Positions 16,586 through 25,365 of a DNA stretch of 64,000 nt are shown in pieces. The notes under the pieces were generated by a model. The model did no database searches and was not told the DNA's origin. It worked only from the letters and a program-made list of their open reading frames with translations. Source of the stretch: CAZUZS01 sp964624795 (GTDB lineage Bacteria; Calditrichota; Calditrichia; RBG-13-44-9); NCBI GenBank assembly GCA_964624795.1, contig CAZUZS010000007.1, forward strand, positions 1 through 64,000, given 5' to 3'. Position numbers and translations under genes: made by a program. Position 1 is the stretch's first letter; each line of letters opens with the position of its first letter.

Positions 16586-18334
16586 ATGAATGAAGTCCCG
16601 AATGAATGGCGGCAGTCCCGGAATGTTTGTTTTTACCGGACCGGATTTCTCCTGATAAACCTATTTTTCTTTTTGGTCCTGATTTCATGCCGTCTGGGAG
16701 CCCAGGAATCGTCTCCGCCCAAATGTATTTCTGTAGAGAAGGCAGGTGTAGCCACCGCCGAATTGCGGGCTTCTGAGGCAGGTAAGCAAATTTTGCTGCA
16801 GGGCGGGAACGCTGCCGATGCCGCCACCGCAGTCGCAATGGCATTAGCTGTCGTCTATCCCCAGGCCGGAAACCTGGGCGGCGGAGGCTTTCTGGTTTAC
16901 CGATCGCAAAGCGGAGAAGTTTATGTCCTGGATTTCAGGGAAACCGCTCCCCAGGCGGCAAGCCGCAACATGTACCTGAATGCGGAAGGTGAGGTGCAAT
17001 CTGAGAAAAGCCGGATCGGCGGACTGGCAGTCGGTGTTCCCGGTACGGTTCGGGGATTTTATCAATTTCATGAAAAATACGGGAACCTGCCCTGGAATAT
17101 GGTGTTGCAGCCCGCCATCCGCCTCGCGGAAGACGGGTTTGTCGTATCCCGGGCTTTTGAAAATTCATTGAATGAAGAACGAGCGAAATTGGAACGATTC
17201 CCCGAAACGCGGGCCATTTTTCTGCCAGATGGAAAGCTGCCCACGGTGGGAGACCAATTTTACCAGGAACACCTGGCCCGAACCCTGAAGGCAATTGCCC
17301 TGCACGGCGATAACGCATTTTATAATGGTGAAATTGCCAGGGAAATTGTGAAGGCAGTCCGGGAGAATGGTGGTGTGATGTCGCTTGACGATCTCGAAAA
17401 TTACCGCGCCGTGGAAAGAGAACCGATTGTAATTGAATATCGCGGATATAAAATTTATGCCGTGCCCCCGCCTTCTTCAGGGGGCGTTGTTTTAGGCGGA
17501 ATTCTCAACAGTCTTCAATTCGTTGATTTAAAACATTATCCCTTCCATTCCGCCCGGCAAATTGCGCTTTTTGCGGATCTGGAAAAGCGCTATTACGCTC
17601 TCCGCAACCAGTTCCTGGGCGATCCGGATTTTGTGCAGATGCCGCTGGAACGCATGCTCTCTACGGTTCTGGCAAAATCAATTCTTGAGCAGATAAACAT
17701 CCGGCATCCCATACCCGCCGCGGAGATCTCAGCCGAAAAGCTCCTGGCAGCCGAGAGTAATCAAACAACACATTTTTCGGTGATGGATTCGCTGCAAAAC
17801 GCTGTCTCCGTGACCTACACGCTGAATGGCAGTTATGGCAGCAAATTGGTAGCCGGCTCAACGGGCATCTTGCTCAATAACGAGATGGACGATTTTGCCG
17901 CAAAACCGGGCAGTCCCAATATGTATCAACTGGTTCAGGGAGAAGCCAATGCCATTGCGCCGGGTAAAAGAATGCTGAGCTCCATGACGCCGGTGGTTGT
18001 TACCCGGGGCGACAGTCTTATGGGGCTGCTGGGATCGCCGGGCGGCCCGAGAATTATCACAACCGTTTTGCAGGTGCTGGTAAATCTCATCGATTACCGT
18101 ATGTCCCTGCAGCAAGCGGTAGAAGCGGGCCGATTTCACGACCAGTGGCTTCCCGATTCGATTTATTACGAGGCGGACAAATTCGATTCTGCTAATTTAC
18201 AGACCCTGGAACACTGGGGATACAATCTGGTAAAACGAGACCGAATAGGCGACGTACAAGCCATTTGGAGAAACGCGACTGCCTGGGAGGTATGCTCCGA
18301 TCCCAGGGGAAGCGGTTTTCCGGAAGGCTTCTGA
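16586..18334 (+). CDS. ggt: Gamma-glutamyltransferase (glutathione hydrolase proenzyme)
   Basis: This 582-residue Ntn-hydrolase precursor hydrolyses or transfers gamma-glutamyl groups, for example from glutathione, in the periplasm or at the membrane. The start of the small subunit is seen in the segment NQTTHFSV, where self-cleavage would expose Thr394. Other family landmarks are GGNAADAATA, GNLGGGGF, PPPSSGGVVLG, the lid/oxyanion region NNEMDDF and LGSPGGPRI. The N-terminus has a hydrophobic signal ending in a lipobox-like LISC, so it may be a lipoprotein. TTG 16574 is an alternative start; I prefer ATG 16586. The small membrane protein gene begins 14 bases after the stop. Confidence 0.94.
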   Translation: MNEVPNEWRQSRNVCFYRTGFLLINLFFFLVLISCRLGAQESSPPKCISVEKAGVATAELRASEAGKQILLQGGNAADAATAVAMALAVVYPQAGNLGGGGFLVYRSQSGEVYVLDFRETAPQAASRNMYLNAEGEVQSEKSRIGGLAVGVPGTVRGFYQFHEKYGNLPWNMVLQPAIRLAEDGFVVSRAFENSLNEERAKLERFPETRAIFLPDGKLPTVGDQFYQEHLARTLKAIALHGDNAFYNGEIAREIVKAVRENGGVMSLDDLENYRAVEREPIVIEYRGYKIYAVPPPSSGGVVLGGILNSLQFVDLKHYPFHSARQIALFADLEKRYYALRNQFLGDPDFVQMPLERMLSTVLAKSILEQINIRHPIPAAEISAEKLLAAESNQTTHFSVMDSLQNAVSVTYTLNGSYGSKLVAGSTGILLNNEMDDFAAKPGSPNMYQLVQGEANAIAPGKRMLSSMTPVVVTRGDSLMGLLGSPGGPRIITTVLQVLVNLIDYRMSLQQAVEAGRFHDQWLPDSIYYEADKFDSANLQTLEHWGYNLVKRDRIGDVQAIWRNATAWEVCSDPRGSGFPEGF

Positions 18335-18348
18335 AAAGGAAAAACAGA

Positions 18349-18621
18349 ATGAACAAAGACCCATTAAAAAACGAAGAAAAATTGGAAAAGGCAAAAGAAA
18401 TGGTCGATGAATACTATAAAAAGGCCATGCGGGCAGTTGAGTACTATGTCCTGCTGTGTTTTATTTTAATCACATTTATTCCGCTTCTCAACTTTTCCTG
18501 GGTGCAGGGATTTATACGATTTATTTACCTTACCGGCTTTCCTTTGCTCATTATCCTGTTTGTAGTGAGCATGTTTAAGGATTCCTTGATCAACTTTATC
18601 GCCGGGATCGTCTCGAAGTAA
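18349..18621 (+). CDS. Small two-helix membrane protein
   Basis: The 90-residue protein has a charged, helical N-terminus (about residues 1-28, rich in Lys and Glu) and two hydrophobic helices (about 33-55 and 60-85). I do not recognise a family. ATG 18349 was chosen because AAGGAAAAACAG precedes it and upstream codons overlap ggt. It lies between ggt and rfaE1 with gaps of 14 and 23 bases, so it is very likely co-transcribed with both. Confidence 0.7.
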   Translation: MNKDPLKNEEKLEKAKEMVDEYYKKAMRAVEYYVLLCFILITFIPLLNFSWVQGFIRFIYLTGFPLLIILFVVSMFKDSLINFIAGIVSK

Positions 18622-18644
18622 AAATCAACGAGGACTCCCCTTTG

Positions 18645-19649
18645 ATGCGGTTTACGAAAGAACGGCTGCTGGAGATTACTTCAAATGCCGCGCAAAAAAA
18701 GATCATCGTCTTTGGTGATTTGATGGTTGACGAATACCTGTGGGGGCAGGTTTCCCGGATTTCGCCCGAAGCACCGGTGCCGATCATCAATATCGCCTCG
18801 GAACAGATACGTTTTGGCGGCGCCGCTAATGTTGCATTCAACCTGATGGGGCTGCACCTTACGCCGCTGATGATTGGACTGGTCGGGAACGACCGGATGG
18901 GAAAGGCATTTTTGGAAATGCTGAAGGAGAACAATTTGCCGGCCAACGGCATTGTTCAGAGCGATGAAAGACCTACTACCGTAAAAACCCGCATAATCGG
19001 AAATGATCAGCACATTGCGAGGGTGGACAAGGAGGCCACCGAGCCGGTTTCCGGGGAATTGCAGGAAAGGATCTACAAGATTTTTCTTTCTGAAATCGAG
19101 TCCGTCTCCGCGATTATAATTGAAGATTACAATAAGGGTGTCGTGACACCCCGGCTGGTCAGTCTCATCACCGATCTTGCCAATCGCCACGGTACGTTCA
19201 TCACCGTTGATCCCAAATTTGAAAATTTTTTATCGTTCAAAAATGTCACCCTCTTCAAACCGAATATCAAGGAAACCGAAGAAGCGCTGGCCATCCGGAT
19301 ACGCGATAAAAGCAACGTGGAAAATGCCGGCAAAAAGCTTATCGAATCCCTTAACTGCGAAGCAGCGCTTATTACCCTGGGCGCCCAGGGCATGGCACTT
19401 TTTGAAAAAAATGGCGATACGACTTTCGTCAGCACTCGCGCCCGAAAGGTCGCCGATGTCTCCGGGGCGGGCGACACCGTAATCGCGACATTGACCTACG
19501 CGCTCAGCGCCGGCGCAGACATGAAAGAAGCAGTTTCCCTGTCCAATTACGCCGCCGGACTGGTGTGCGAGGAGGTGGGGGTAGTGCCGGTTAACCTCGA
19601 CCGGCTGGTAAATTCTATTCTCAAAAACCAGGATAATTTTGAAGATTAG
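18645..19649 (+). CDS. rfaE1: D-glycero-beta-D-manno-heptose-7-phosphate kinase (RfaE domain I)
   Basis: The 334-residue PfkB-family sugar kinase makes heptose-1,7-bisphosphate in ADP-heptose synthesis for the lipopolysaccharide inner core. Landmarks include FGDLMVDEYLWG at the N-terminus, RFGGAANVA (sugar binding), RIIGNDQHIARVD and the anion-hole motif SGAGDT with catalytic D277. Length equals a stand-alone kinase domain. ATG 18645 has GAGGA nine bases upstream; TTG 18642 is less likely. In E. coli this activity is fused to the adenylyltransferase as HldE; here the second activity is a separate gene 301 bases on. Confidence 0.93.
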   Translation: MRFTKERLLEITSNAAQKKIIVFGDLMVDEYLWGQVSRISPEAPVPIINIASEQIRFGGAANVAFNLMGLHLTPLMIGLVGNDRMGKAFLEMLKENNLPANGIVQSDERPTTVKTRIIGNDQHIARVDKEATEPVSGELQERIYKIFLSEIESVSAIIIEDYNKGVVTPRLVSLITDLANRHGTFITVDPKFENFLSFKNVTLFKPNIKETEEALAIRIRDKSNVENAGKKLIESLNCEAALITLGAQGMALFEKNGDTTFVSTRARKVADVSGAGDTVIATLTYALSAGADMKEAVSLSNYAAGLVCEEVGVVPVNLDRLVNSILKNQDNFED

Positions 19650-19950
19650 CGGGAAGACCCCGTAATTACTGGTTTTATCCATAAAATTATATCTTTATTG
19701 CATTATATGCCTGCTTTTCATTATTATATTCACCCGTGATGAAATGCGGGAAAAGTTGAGCAAGTGTTTCAAAAGTGATTATTTGATGTTTCTAAAGTAT
19801 AGATGTGATTTGCTTTTGTAATTTGAAGAATCAGGTGGAAGTTCATATAAAAATCGGGCGTTGTTTTAATTAATTCTAAATTGGCATTTTGCATATTCCT
19901 TTCGTGTGGTTGGTGAGCCGCATCCGAACTGCTGCAGGCGAAAATTACTT
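19650..19950 (+). other. Intergenic region between rfaE1 and rfaE2
   Basis: This 301-base AT-rich gap separates the two halves of the heptose pathway. A minor hairpin (CGGG/CCCG) follows the rfaE1 stop. An in-frame GTG at 19906 could extend rfaE2, but the extension looks non-conserved. The length suggests rfaE2 has its own promoter, which I could not localise. Confidence 0.45.
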
Positions 19951-20448
19951 ATGATCCATGAAAAAATAAAACCGTTAGCAGAAATCAGGATGATCCGAAA
20001 CCAGTTGCGTGCTGAAAAGAAACGAGTGGTCTTTACCAACGGCGTGTTCGATATCCTGCACCGGGGACACGTGGAATACCTCGAAAAAGCGCGCGCCATG
20101 GGCGATGTGCTTATTTTGGGATTAAACAGCGACAGCTCGGCCAGGGCACTGAAAAGCTCCGGACGCCCGTTAACGAACCAGGATGATCGTGCCATTGTGC
20201 TTGCGGCATTGGAATCGGTGGATTATGTCTGCTTCTTTAACGAGGAAACCCCTGCCCGGCTTATTCGTGAGTTGCTGCCTGATGTTTTAATTAAAGGGGG
20301 CGATTATAAAATCGAAGATATAGTTGGCCGGGAGACAGTTCAGGAAAACGGCGGTGAAGTGGCTGTGATACCGCTTACACCGGGGAAATCGACAACAGAC
20401 CTGATTCGGCGGATTGTAAAATTGGTAAAAGAAGGGGTATTGGTTTGA
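19951..20448 (+). CDS. rfaE2: D-glycero-beta-D-manno-heptose 1-phosphate adenylyltransferase (RfaE domain II)
   Basis: The 165-residue cytidylyltransferase-like enzyme transfers AMP to heptose-1-phosphate, giving ADP-heptose for lipopolysaccharide core. The nucleotidyltransferase signature FTNGVFDILHRGH (H37, H40) and later GRPLTNQDDRA and VIPLTPGKSTTDLI are typical of RfaE2. ATG 19951 was chosen for family-normal length, with AGG upstream. Its TGA overlaps the ATG of the next gene (TGATG at 20446-20450), so the transglycosylase is translationally coupled. Confidence 0.95.
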   Translation: MIHEKIKPLAEIRMIRNQLRAEKKRVVFTNGVFDILHRGHVEYLEKARAMGDVLILGLNSDSSARALKSSGRPLTNQDDRAIVLAALESVDYVCFFNEETPARLIRELLPDVLIKGGDYKIEDIVGRETVQENGGEVAVIPLTPGKSTTDLIRRIVKLVKEGVLV

Positions 20449-22322
20449 TGAAGAGAATGTTAATGTTCTTTCTGGTTTTAGTGTTTGTTTCGTCCTGCAG
20501 CATCATCCGCCAGGCAAAACAGCCGGAAGCTCCGGTGAGCAGCGTCGTTCAGGAAAATGCAGAACTTCCTCCACTGAAGCTCGCCGAGTCCTATGTGGTA
20601 TTCGGAAAAAGAGCGGAGCAAATGAAAGACACTCTGGGCGCCGAGTACTATTTCGGAAAAGCAATGGAAATCGCCAACGATTTTCGCCAGGGAAAGGAGA
20701 CACTGCCCGATTCGACTTCACAATCCATGCTGGAAAATGTTTCGCTGGAATATGCCCGTTACCTGGCGCGGCTCAACGGTGTTGAACACGATACCCTTAG
20801 CGCCGCAAACGTGCTGGAAACCTTGTCAAATATGGAAGACAGCCTGGGAACCGCCGGAAATGATTCCTCGCTGGTCGATATTCCGGATATTATCGAGGAT
20901 GAACAAGTGCTTGCCATTCCGCTGGTTCTGAACCAGAAAGTGGAAAATGTTATCAAGTATTTCCAGGGAAAAGGAAGGAGAGTTTTTACCAAATGGCTTC
21001 AGCGATCCGGATGGTACCGTGATATGATCACCCGGATTTTGAAAGAGGAAGGCGTACCGGAGGAGCTGCTGTATTTGGCCATGATAGAGAGCGGATTCAA
21101 TCCGTTTGCCCATTCTTATGCCAGGGCGGTTGGAATGTGGCAATTCATCTACAGCACCGGCCGGGCGTATGGTCTCCACAGCAGTTGGTGGTTCGACGAA
21201 CGCAAAGACCCCGAGAAGGCAACCCGCGCCGCTGCCCGCCATCTAAAAGATCTTTACCAACGGTTCAACAATTGGTACCTGGCTATTGCAGGATACAATT
21301 TCAGCCCCCGGAAAATCGAAAAAAGAATTGAGCACTACAAAGTGGATGAATTCTGGGAGCTGCCGCGCCTGCCCCGCCAGACACGAAACTACGTTCCCAC
21401 CTTTATCGCTGCCGCACTAATGTCCAAAGAACCTGAGAAATATGGCTTCTTCGTCGATCAGGAGCCGCCAATAGGATACGACACTGTCACCGTCCGGGAA
21501 TGTGTTGATCTGAATGTGGTTGCATCCTGCGTGGACACCACTTTCGACTACCTCAAGAAACTTAACCCGGCGCTGCTTCGCTGGTGCACGCCACCCGATA
21601 GGAACTTCTGGGTCCTGAATATCCCGGAAGGAAAGCGCGCCAAATTCATTGAGGAATATGCTAAGGTCCCGCAGGGCGAAAAGATGACCTGGCTGCATCA
21701 TCGTATCCGGAGCGGAGAGACTCTTTCGACAATCGCGCACCGGTATGGTGTCAATGTTTCGGAAATCAAACGGTTTAACAATATACGCGGCAGCCTGATC
21801 CGTGCCGGCCATTCAATCGTTATTCCGGTACCGCAAAACAAAAAATACCTTGCCCATGTTTCCAGGGAAACACCTGCGCAGAATTATAGTCCCCGGCGCA
21901 CGGTGGTGAAAGATGTTCCCGGCAGAACCAAAAATGTGCACGTCGTTCAAAAGGGTGAAACTCTCTGGGATATTGCGAGCGAACATGGAGTCACGATCAG
22001 TCAGATTCGTCGCTGGAACGGCCTGGGCAGCTATTCGCGGATTATTCATCCCGGCCAGGAAATTAATGTCTGGCTGCCGGAAGGTTCCGATCTTCTGGCC
22101 TCCCAGGTCGGTCCCCAACCGGAAAAAGATGTGGATGATGCGAGCGCTCCTTCAGGGGCAAATGATGGGCAGACTATCATATATAGCGTAAAGAACGGAG
22201 ATACACTCTGGGATATCGCCATGCGCTACGGTGTAAGCATACGCGATATCAAGCGCTGGAACAATCGCCGCAGCAACACAATCAAGCCGGGCGAGCAGTT
22301 GAAGATTGTACGAACGAATTAG
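20448..22322 (+). CDS. MltD-like lytic transglycosylase lipoprotein with three LysM domains
   Basis: The 624-residue protein begins with a lipoprotein signal (MKRMLMFFLVLVFVSSC). A helical N-terminal region is followed by a soluble lytic transglycosylase domain with catalytic Glu214 in AMIESGFNP and the motifs AVGMWQFI and AGYNFSP. Three LysM repeats follow at about residues 420-465 (GETLSTIAHRYG), 497-545 (GETLWDIASEHG) and 577-624 (GDTLWDIAMRYG). The enzyme would cleave peptidoglycan glycan strands in the periplasm. Layout is that of MltD, which carries two LysM domains in E. coli. It overlaps rfaE2 by one base. Confidence 0.92.
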   Translation: MKRMLMFFLVLVFVSSCSIIRQAKQPEAPVSSVVQENAELPPLKLAESYVVFGKRAEQMKDTLGAEYYFGKAMEIANDFRQGKETLPDSTSQSMLENVSLEYARYLARLNGVEHDTLSAANVLETLSNMEDSLGTAGNDSSLVDIPDIIEDEQVLAIPLVLNQKVENVIKYFQGKGRRVFTKWLQRSGWYRDMITRILKEEGVPEELLYLAMIESGFNPFAHSYARAVGMWQFIYSTGRAYGLHSSWWFDERKDPEKATRAAARHLKDLYQRFNNWYLAIAGYNFSPRKIEKRIEHYKVDEFWELPRLPRQTRNYVPTFIAAALMSKEPEKYGFFVDQEPPIGYDTVTVRECVDLNVVASCVDTTFDYLKKLNPALLRWCTPPDRNFWVLNIPEGKRAKFIEEYAKVPQGEKMTWLHHRIRSGETLSTIAHRYGVNVSEIKRFNNIRGSLIRAGHSIVIPVPQNKKYLAHVSRETPAQNYSPRRTVVKDVPGRTKNVHVVQKGETLWDIASEHGVTISQIRRWNGLGSYSRIIHPGQEINVWLPEGSDLLASQVGPQPEKDVDDASAPSGANDGQTIIYSVKNGDTLWDIAMRYGVSIRDIKRWNNRRSNTIKPGEQLKIVRTN

Positions 22323-22569
22323 GACCTTTTGATTTTGGAATAATTCGATAGTGTTGATTTTTGCATTAATACTGATTGTGAAATCCACTAAAAAACTTCT
22401 GCATATTCGCTCTGCATATAAAAAACTAGGGGCGAAGATAGATTCTTTGTTGGGAAAATGGTGCTAAAAGGCTTTAATGGCTGTATTGTTCAGCGTCCAA
22501 CTATTCAAACCACGGAATCCGCGAGCGGTGCCGAAAAATACCACTTCTATTTTGTCGTTGAATCTTACA

Positions 22570-22974
22570 TCAGGTTGAATAATCCAAATCTCTGGCTTGC
22601 TCGAAATAGACATAAAATCCGAGGGATTTCAGGCTGCCCTGCAATTCACCGGTGATCCGGGCTGCATCCGGTTTTCCCAGACCGATCATAAAATCCTTTA
22701 ACTCCTTCAAAAATTGCTGCATCCACACGCTAAAAGCGAGTATATCCTTGTCGGTTAATTTCTCATTTAGCACGGCGATTTGGCCCTCTTCGCCCAGTTG
22801 GAAAATCTGAAGGTTGCGAAAATACCCCTGGATGACGTTGTGACTGTGGGAAGCAAACTCCTTTGTCTTTTTATAGCCGACCGCCTCAACCGAATAGTCA
22901 AAAAAACGGGTGAAAGCCTGCTTCAGAATATTACCAGTAGATATCTTGTCGACGTCTGTCACATCCTCTTTCAC
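22570..22974 (-). CDS. Unknown helical protein downstream of a regulator
   Basis: The 134-residue soluble, predicted all-helical protein has no signal peptide and no family I recognise; it is rich in Lys, Glu and Phe. It starts with GTG at 22974, preceded by GGGGAGG that lies within the end of the upstream gene; the gap between the two genes is two bases. This tight coupling suggests it works with the cyclic-nucleotide/receiver protein, for instance as an output or adaptor protein. That role is inference. Confidence 0.7.
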   Translation of the reverse strand: MKEDVTDVDKISTGNILKQAFTRFFDYSVEAVGYKKTKEFASHSHNVIQGYFRNLQIFQLGEEGQIAVLNEKLTDKDILAFSVWMQQFLKELKDFMIGLGKPDAARITGELQGSLKSLGFYVYFEQARDLDYST

Positions 22975-22976
22975 AT

Positions 22977-24065
22977 TTACCTCCCCGCAAGTTGTTGAAC
23001 AGCGTGCAGTATTTCGCCTACCTCATGAGATTTCGTTAATCCCACGGATGCGATGCCGGCCAATTTTCCGGAATATTCATCATAATTCCGCTCTTCGGTC
23101 AGCAACACCACCGGCAGTGAGCTAATGTCCCTGATAGCGGTAACCAGTTCCAGTCCGTCGCTGTCAGGCAATTTGATATCCGCCACTACCACGTCCGGCT
23201 TCAGCTTTTTTATGAGATTCAGGCCCTTTTCTTTATTCTCGACGGTATAAACGGTATACCCGATTTTCTCGAATGTATGCTGCAGCATTTTTTGCACAAC
23301 CAGGCTGGTATTGATAATCACCAGTTGAACGGGTTCGGCAGCCGAACCGGACATTTCAGCACCATCCTTTTCCATTTTCAGCGGTTCCGGTTCAATGGAG
23401 AAATTGCCGCTTTTCCAGTTTAGCATGGCATCCATCGCCTCATCATCGTGCAAGCTGCCCAGCTCCACTTTTTGCAGCTCCCCTTTCCGGTAATGAACTT
23501 CCCCTTTTTGGTCACCATTGGTTAGAACCAGCCTGCCGTTCAGGGAATTTGCCTCACAAAATTTGAGCACATCAACCAGGTTTCGATCCGCCAGCGAACC
23601 TTTGACGGACGAGGGAATGCGATCGGTGCCCTTTTGTGCGGCTTTCTGAAGCGTATCGCGCAAGCGCTGGCTCATTATTTTGCCCATGCTCAGCGTGATG
23701 GACGGAAAACGCTCCATAATCACATCAAAGTCCGTCTTGTTCAGAATAAACATTTCAGAAGGTTCGGTGGTGATGACTGTGGCCGAGCGCGGCTCGCCGG
23801 TTAATAAAGACATCTCGCCGAAATAATCTCCGCCTCCAAGATATGCAATCACCGTTTCCTTTTTGGAACCTTCCGGATAAACCACAACCCTCACCCGGCC
23901 GCTGATGATAATGTACAACCTGTCGCCGGGATCACCTATTTCACAGATGCGTTCTTCAGCATCGAAAGGTTTGAATTTCAGGCGTTCGACTATGAATTCG
24001 ATTCCGTCCTTCCCCAGCGTGCGAAAAAAAGGTACTGTTTTTAAAACCTCACTAATTTGAAACAT
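22977..24065 (-). CDS. Cyclic-nucleotide-binding / DUF4388 (PATAN) / receiver-domain regulator
   Basis: The 362-residue cytoplasmic protein has three domains. Residues 1-140 are a CRP-type cyclic-nucleotide-binding domain (GDPGDRLYIIISGRV, GGGDYFGEMSLLTGEPRSA). Residues about 155-230 resemble DUF4388/PATAN (VLKFCEANSLNGRLVL, KGEVHYRKGEL). Residues 245-362 form a response-regulator receiver fold with D296 in VVVADIKLPDSDG and a Lys in LTKS. The acidic pair normally at the start of a receiver is replaced by INTS, so phosphorylation may be impaired. There is no DNA-binding domain. AGGAGA precedes ATG 24065. It is flanked tightly by a small membrane protein gene and an unknown gene. Confidence 0.88.
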   Translation of the reverse strand: MFQISEVLKTVPFFRTLGKDGIEFIVERLKFKPFDAEERICEIGDPGDRLYIIISGRVRVVVYPEGSKKETVIAYLGGGDYFGEMSLLTGEPRSATVITTEPSEMFILNKTDFDVIMERFPSITLSMGKIMSQRLRDTLQKAAQKGTDRIPSSVKGSLADRNLVDVLKFCEANSLNGRLVLTNGDQKGEVHYRKGELQKVELGSLHDDEAMDAMLNWKSGNFSIEPEPLKMEKDGAEMSGSAAEPVQLVIINTSLVVQKMLQHTFEKIGYTVYTVENKEKGLNLIKKLKPDVVVADIKLPDSDGLELVTAIRDISSLPVVLLTEERNYDEYSGKLAGIASVGLTKSHEVGEILHAVQQLAGR

Positions 24066-24074
24066 GCAATTCTC

Positions 24075-24281
24075 CTAAAAATAATGAGCGACCTTTGAAA
24101 GAACTATCATGAGGTAAACAATAAATGCTAACATCAGCACCAGCCATATAAACGATCGTGTCTTGCGGCGATTCCGAAGGTGTTGAAACCGGAGGCCGGA
24201 ATTTTCCGGCTGCTTTTCCTCGGGATTGAAAAGCCGCGGGGTATATTCAAATTGGCGATGTTTGGCAAGCTTACTAAACAT
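24075..24281 (-). CDS. Small single-span membrane protein
   Basis: The 68-residue protein has a basic, Pro/Arg-rich N-terminal half (QFEYTPRLFNPEE, RNRRKTRSF) and one transmembrane helix at about residues 43-63. It resembles short conserved hypothetical proteins with a YTPR..(F/Y)(N/D)P motif that I associate with FCB-group genomes, but no function is known to me. AAGGAG lies correctly before ATG 24281, and the regulator gene starts 10 bases after its stop. The length and ribosome site support a real gene. Confidence 0.7.
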   Translation of the reverse strand: MFSKLAKHRQFEYTPRLFNPEEKQPENSGLRFQHLRNRRKTRSFIWLVLMLAFIVYLMIVLSKVAHYF

Positions 24282-24468
24282 TTTATCTTTTTCTCCTTAG
24301 CGATTCATATAAATATGATGGCGGTAATCTCATTTTGTCACAGAGCAGAAAAAACCTGCTCCTTCTGTGGTGCTTCCGGAGCTATACCGCTTTTAGTGCC
24401 CTGGAATCCGCAGTGGTTTCAATTTAAATAAAAATTGGCAAATAATCAACTGTGCGGTTCGAGAAGTC

Positions 24469-25365
24469 TTAGCCGCGCGGATGGTAGCGTTTATAGATGT
24501 CGGCAAGCTGTTTGCGCGACACGTGCGTGTAAATTTGCGTGGTGGAAATGTCGGCATGCCCCAGCAGCTCCTGGACAGACCGTAAGTCCGCACCATTCTC
24601 CAGGAGGTGGGTGGCAAAACAGTGTCGGAATGTGTGAGGATGCACCTCCGTAGAAATGTTTGCCTGAATCACGTATTTCCGCAGGATTTTCCAGAAACCC
24701 ATTCGCGTTAGCGGCCGCCCGCGGTTATTCAGAAATATAACATTCCTCGAACCAACACCGGCAGCCATTACCGGCCGAACTCTGCCCAGGTAAATTTTCA
24801 GCCAGTGAAGTGCCTCTTCTCCAATTGGGACAAAGCGCTCCTTGCCGCCTTTCCCCAAAATCCGAACGAGCGCATCGTCAGGATAAACCGCATTCATTTT
24901 CAGGTTCAGGAGCTCCGATATCCGCAGGCCGCAGCCATACAGCATTTCCAGCATGGCCCGGTCGCGAATTCCCAGGGCACTCTCCACATCCGGCTGATCC
25001 ATAATACCGAAGATTTCCTCCACAGAGAGCACCGCCGGAAGCGATCTTTTCAAACGCGGCGTCTCCAGTATTTCGGTCGGGTCGTTCTGCGCCCAGCCAT
25101 TTAGAACAAGGAATTGATGCCAGCCGCGCAGTGCCGAAAAATTCCTGGCCAGGCTGCTTCCCGACAAACCTGCATCGTAAAGCTGGCCGATAAAATTTTG
25201 CAGAATGAGCGGCGTAATCTGCTCCACATCGGTGATATTGTTTTCCTTCAGGAAAGTATGATAACGCGCCAGATCGTTTTGATACGCAAACAGGGTATTC
25301 TCCGCCAGGGCTTTTTCCAGTGCAAGATGCCGGATGTATTTATCTAACAGTTTCTTCCAATCCAT
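24469..25365 (-). CDS. xerD: Tyrosine recombinase XerD
   Basis: The 298-residue site-specific recombinase resolves chromosome dimers at dif with a XerC partner. All catalytic residues are present at the same numbers as in E. coli XerD: R148 (GCGLRISEL), K172, H244 and R247 (HPHTFRH), H270 (LGHADIS) and Y279. The N-terminal SAM-like domain occupies residues 1-90. Its ATG directly follows the stop of the MBL hydrolase (TAGATG). No XerC is in the window, so either it is elsewhere or this is a single-Xer system. Nothing nearby suggests an integrative element. Confidence 0.93.
   Translation of the reverse strand: MDWKKLLDKYIRHLALEKALAENTLFAYQNDLARYHTFLKENNITDVEQITPLILQNFIGQLYDAGLSGSSLARNFSALRGWHQFLVLNGWAQNDPTEILETPRLKRSLPAVLSVEEIFGIMDQPDVESALGIRDRAMLEMLYGCGLRISELLNLKMNAVYPDDALVRILGKGGKERFVPIGEEALHWLKIYLGRVRPVMAAGVGSRNVIFLNNRGRPLTRMGFWKILRKYVIQANISTEVHPHTFRHCFATHLLENGADLRSVQELLGHADISTTQIYTHVSRKQLADIYKRYHPRG

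Noticed and set aside
24342..24362. GAGCAG/CTGCTC hairpin as terminator
   Set aside because: The A/T-rich run is inside the loop rather than after the stem, and it lies between genes that may be one operon.
24469..25365. XerD-type gene as sign of an integrative element
   Set aside because: It has full chromosomal XerD character, residue numbers identical to E. coli XerD, and no attachment repeats, excisionase or phage genes nearby.
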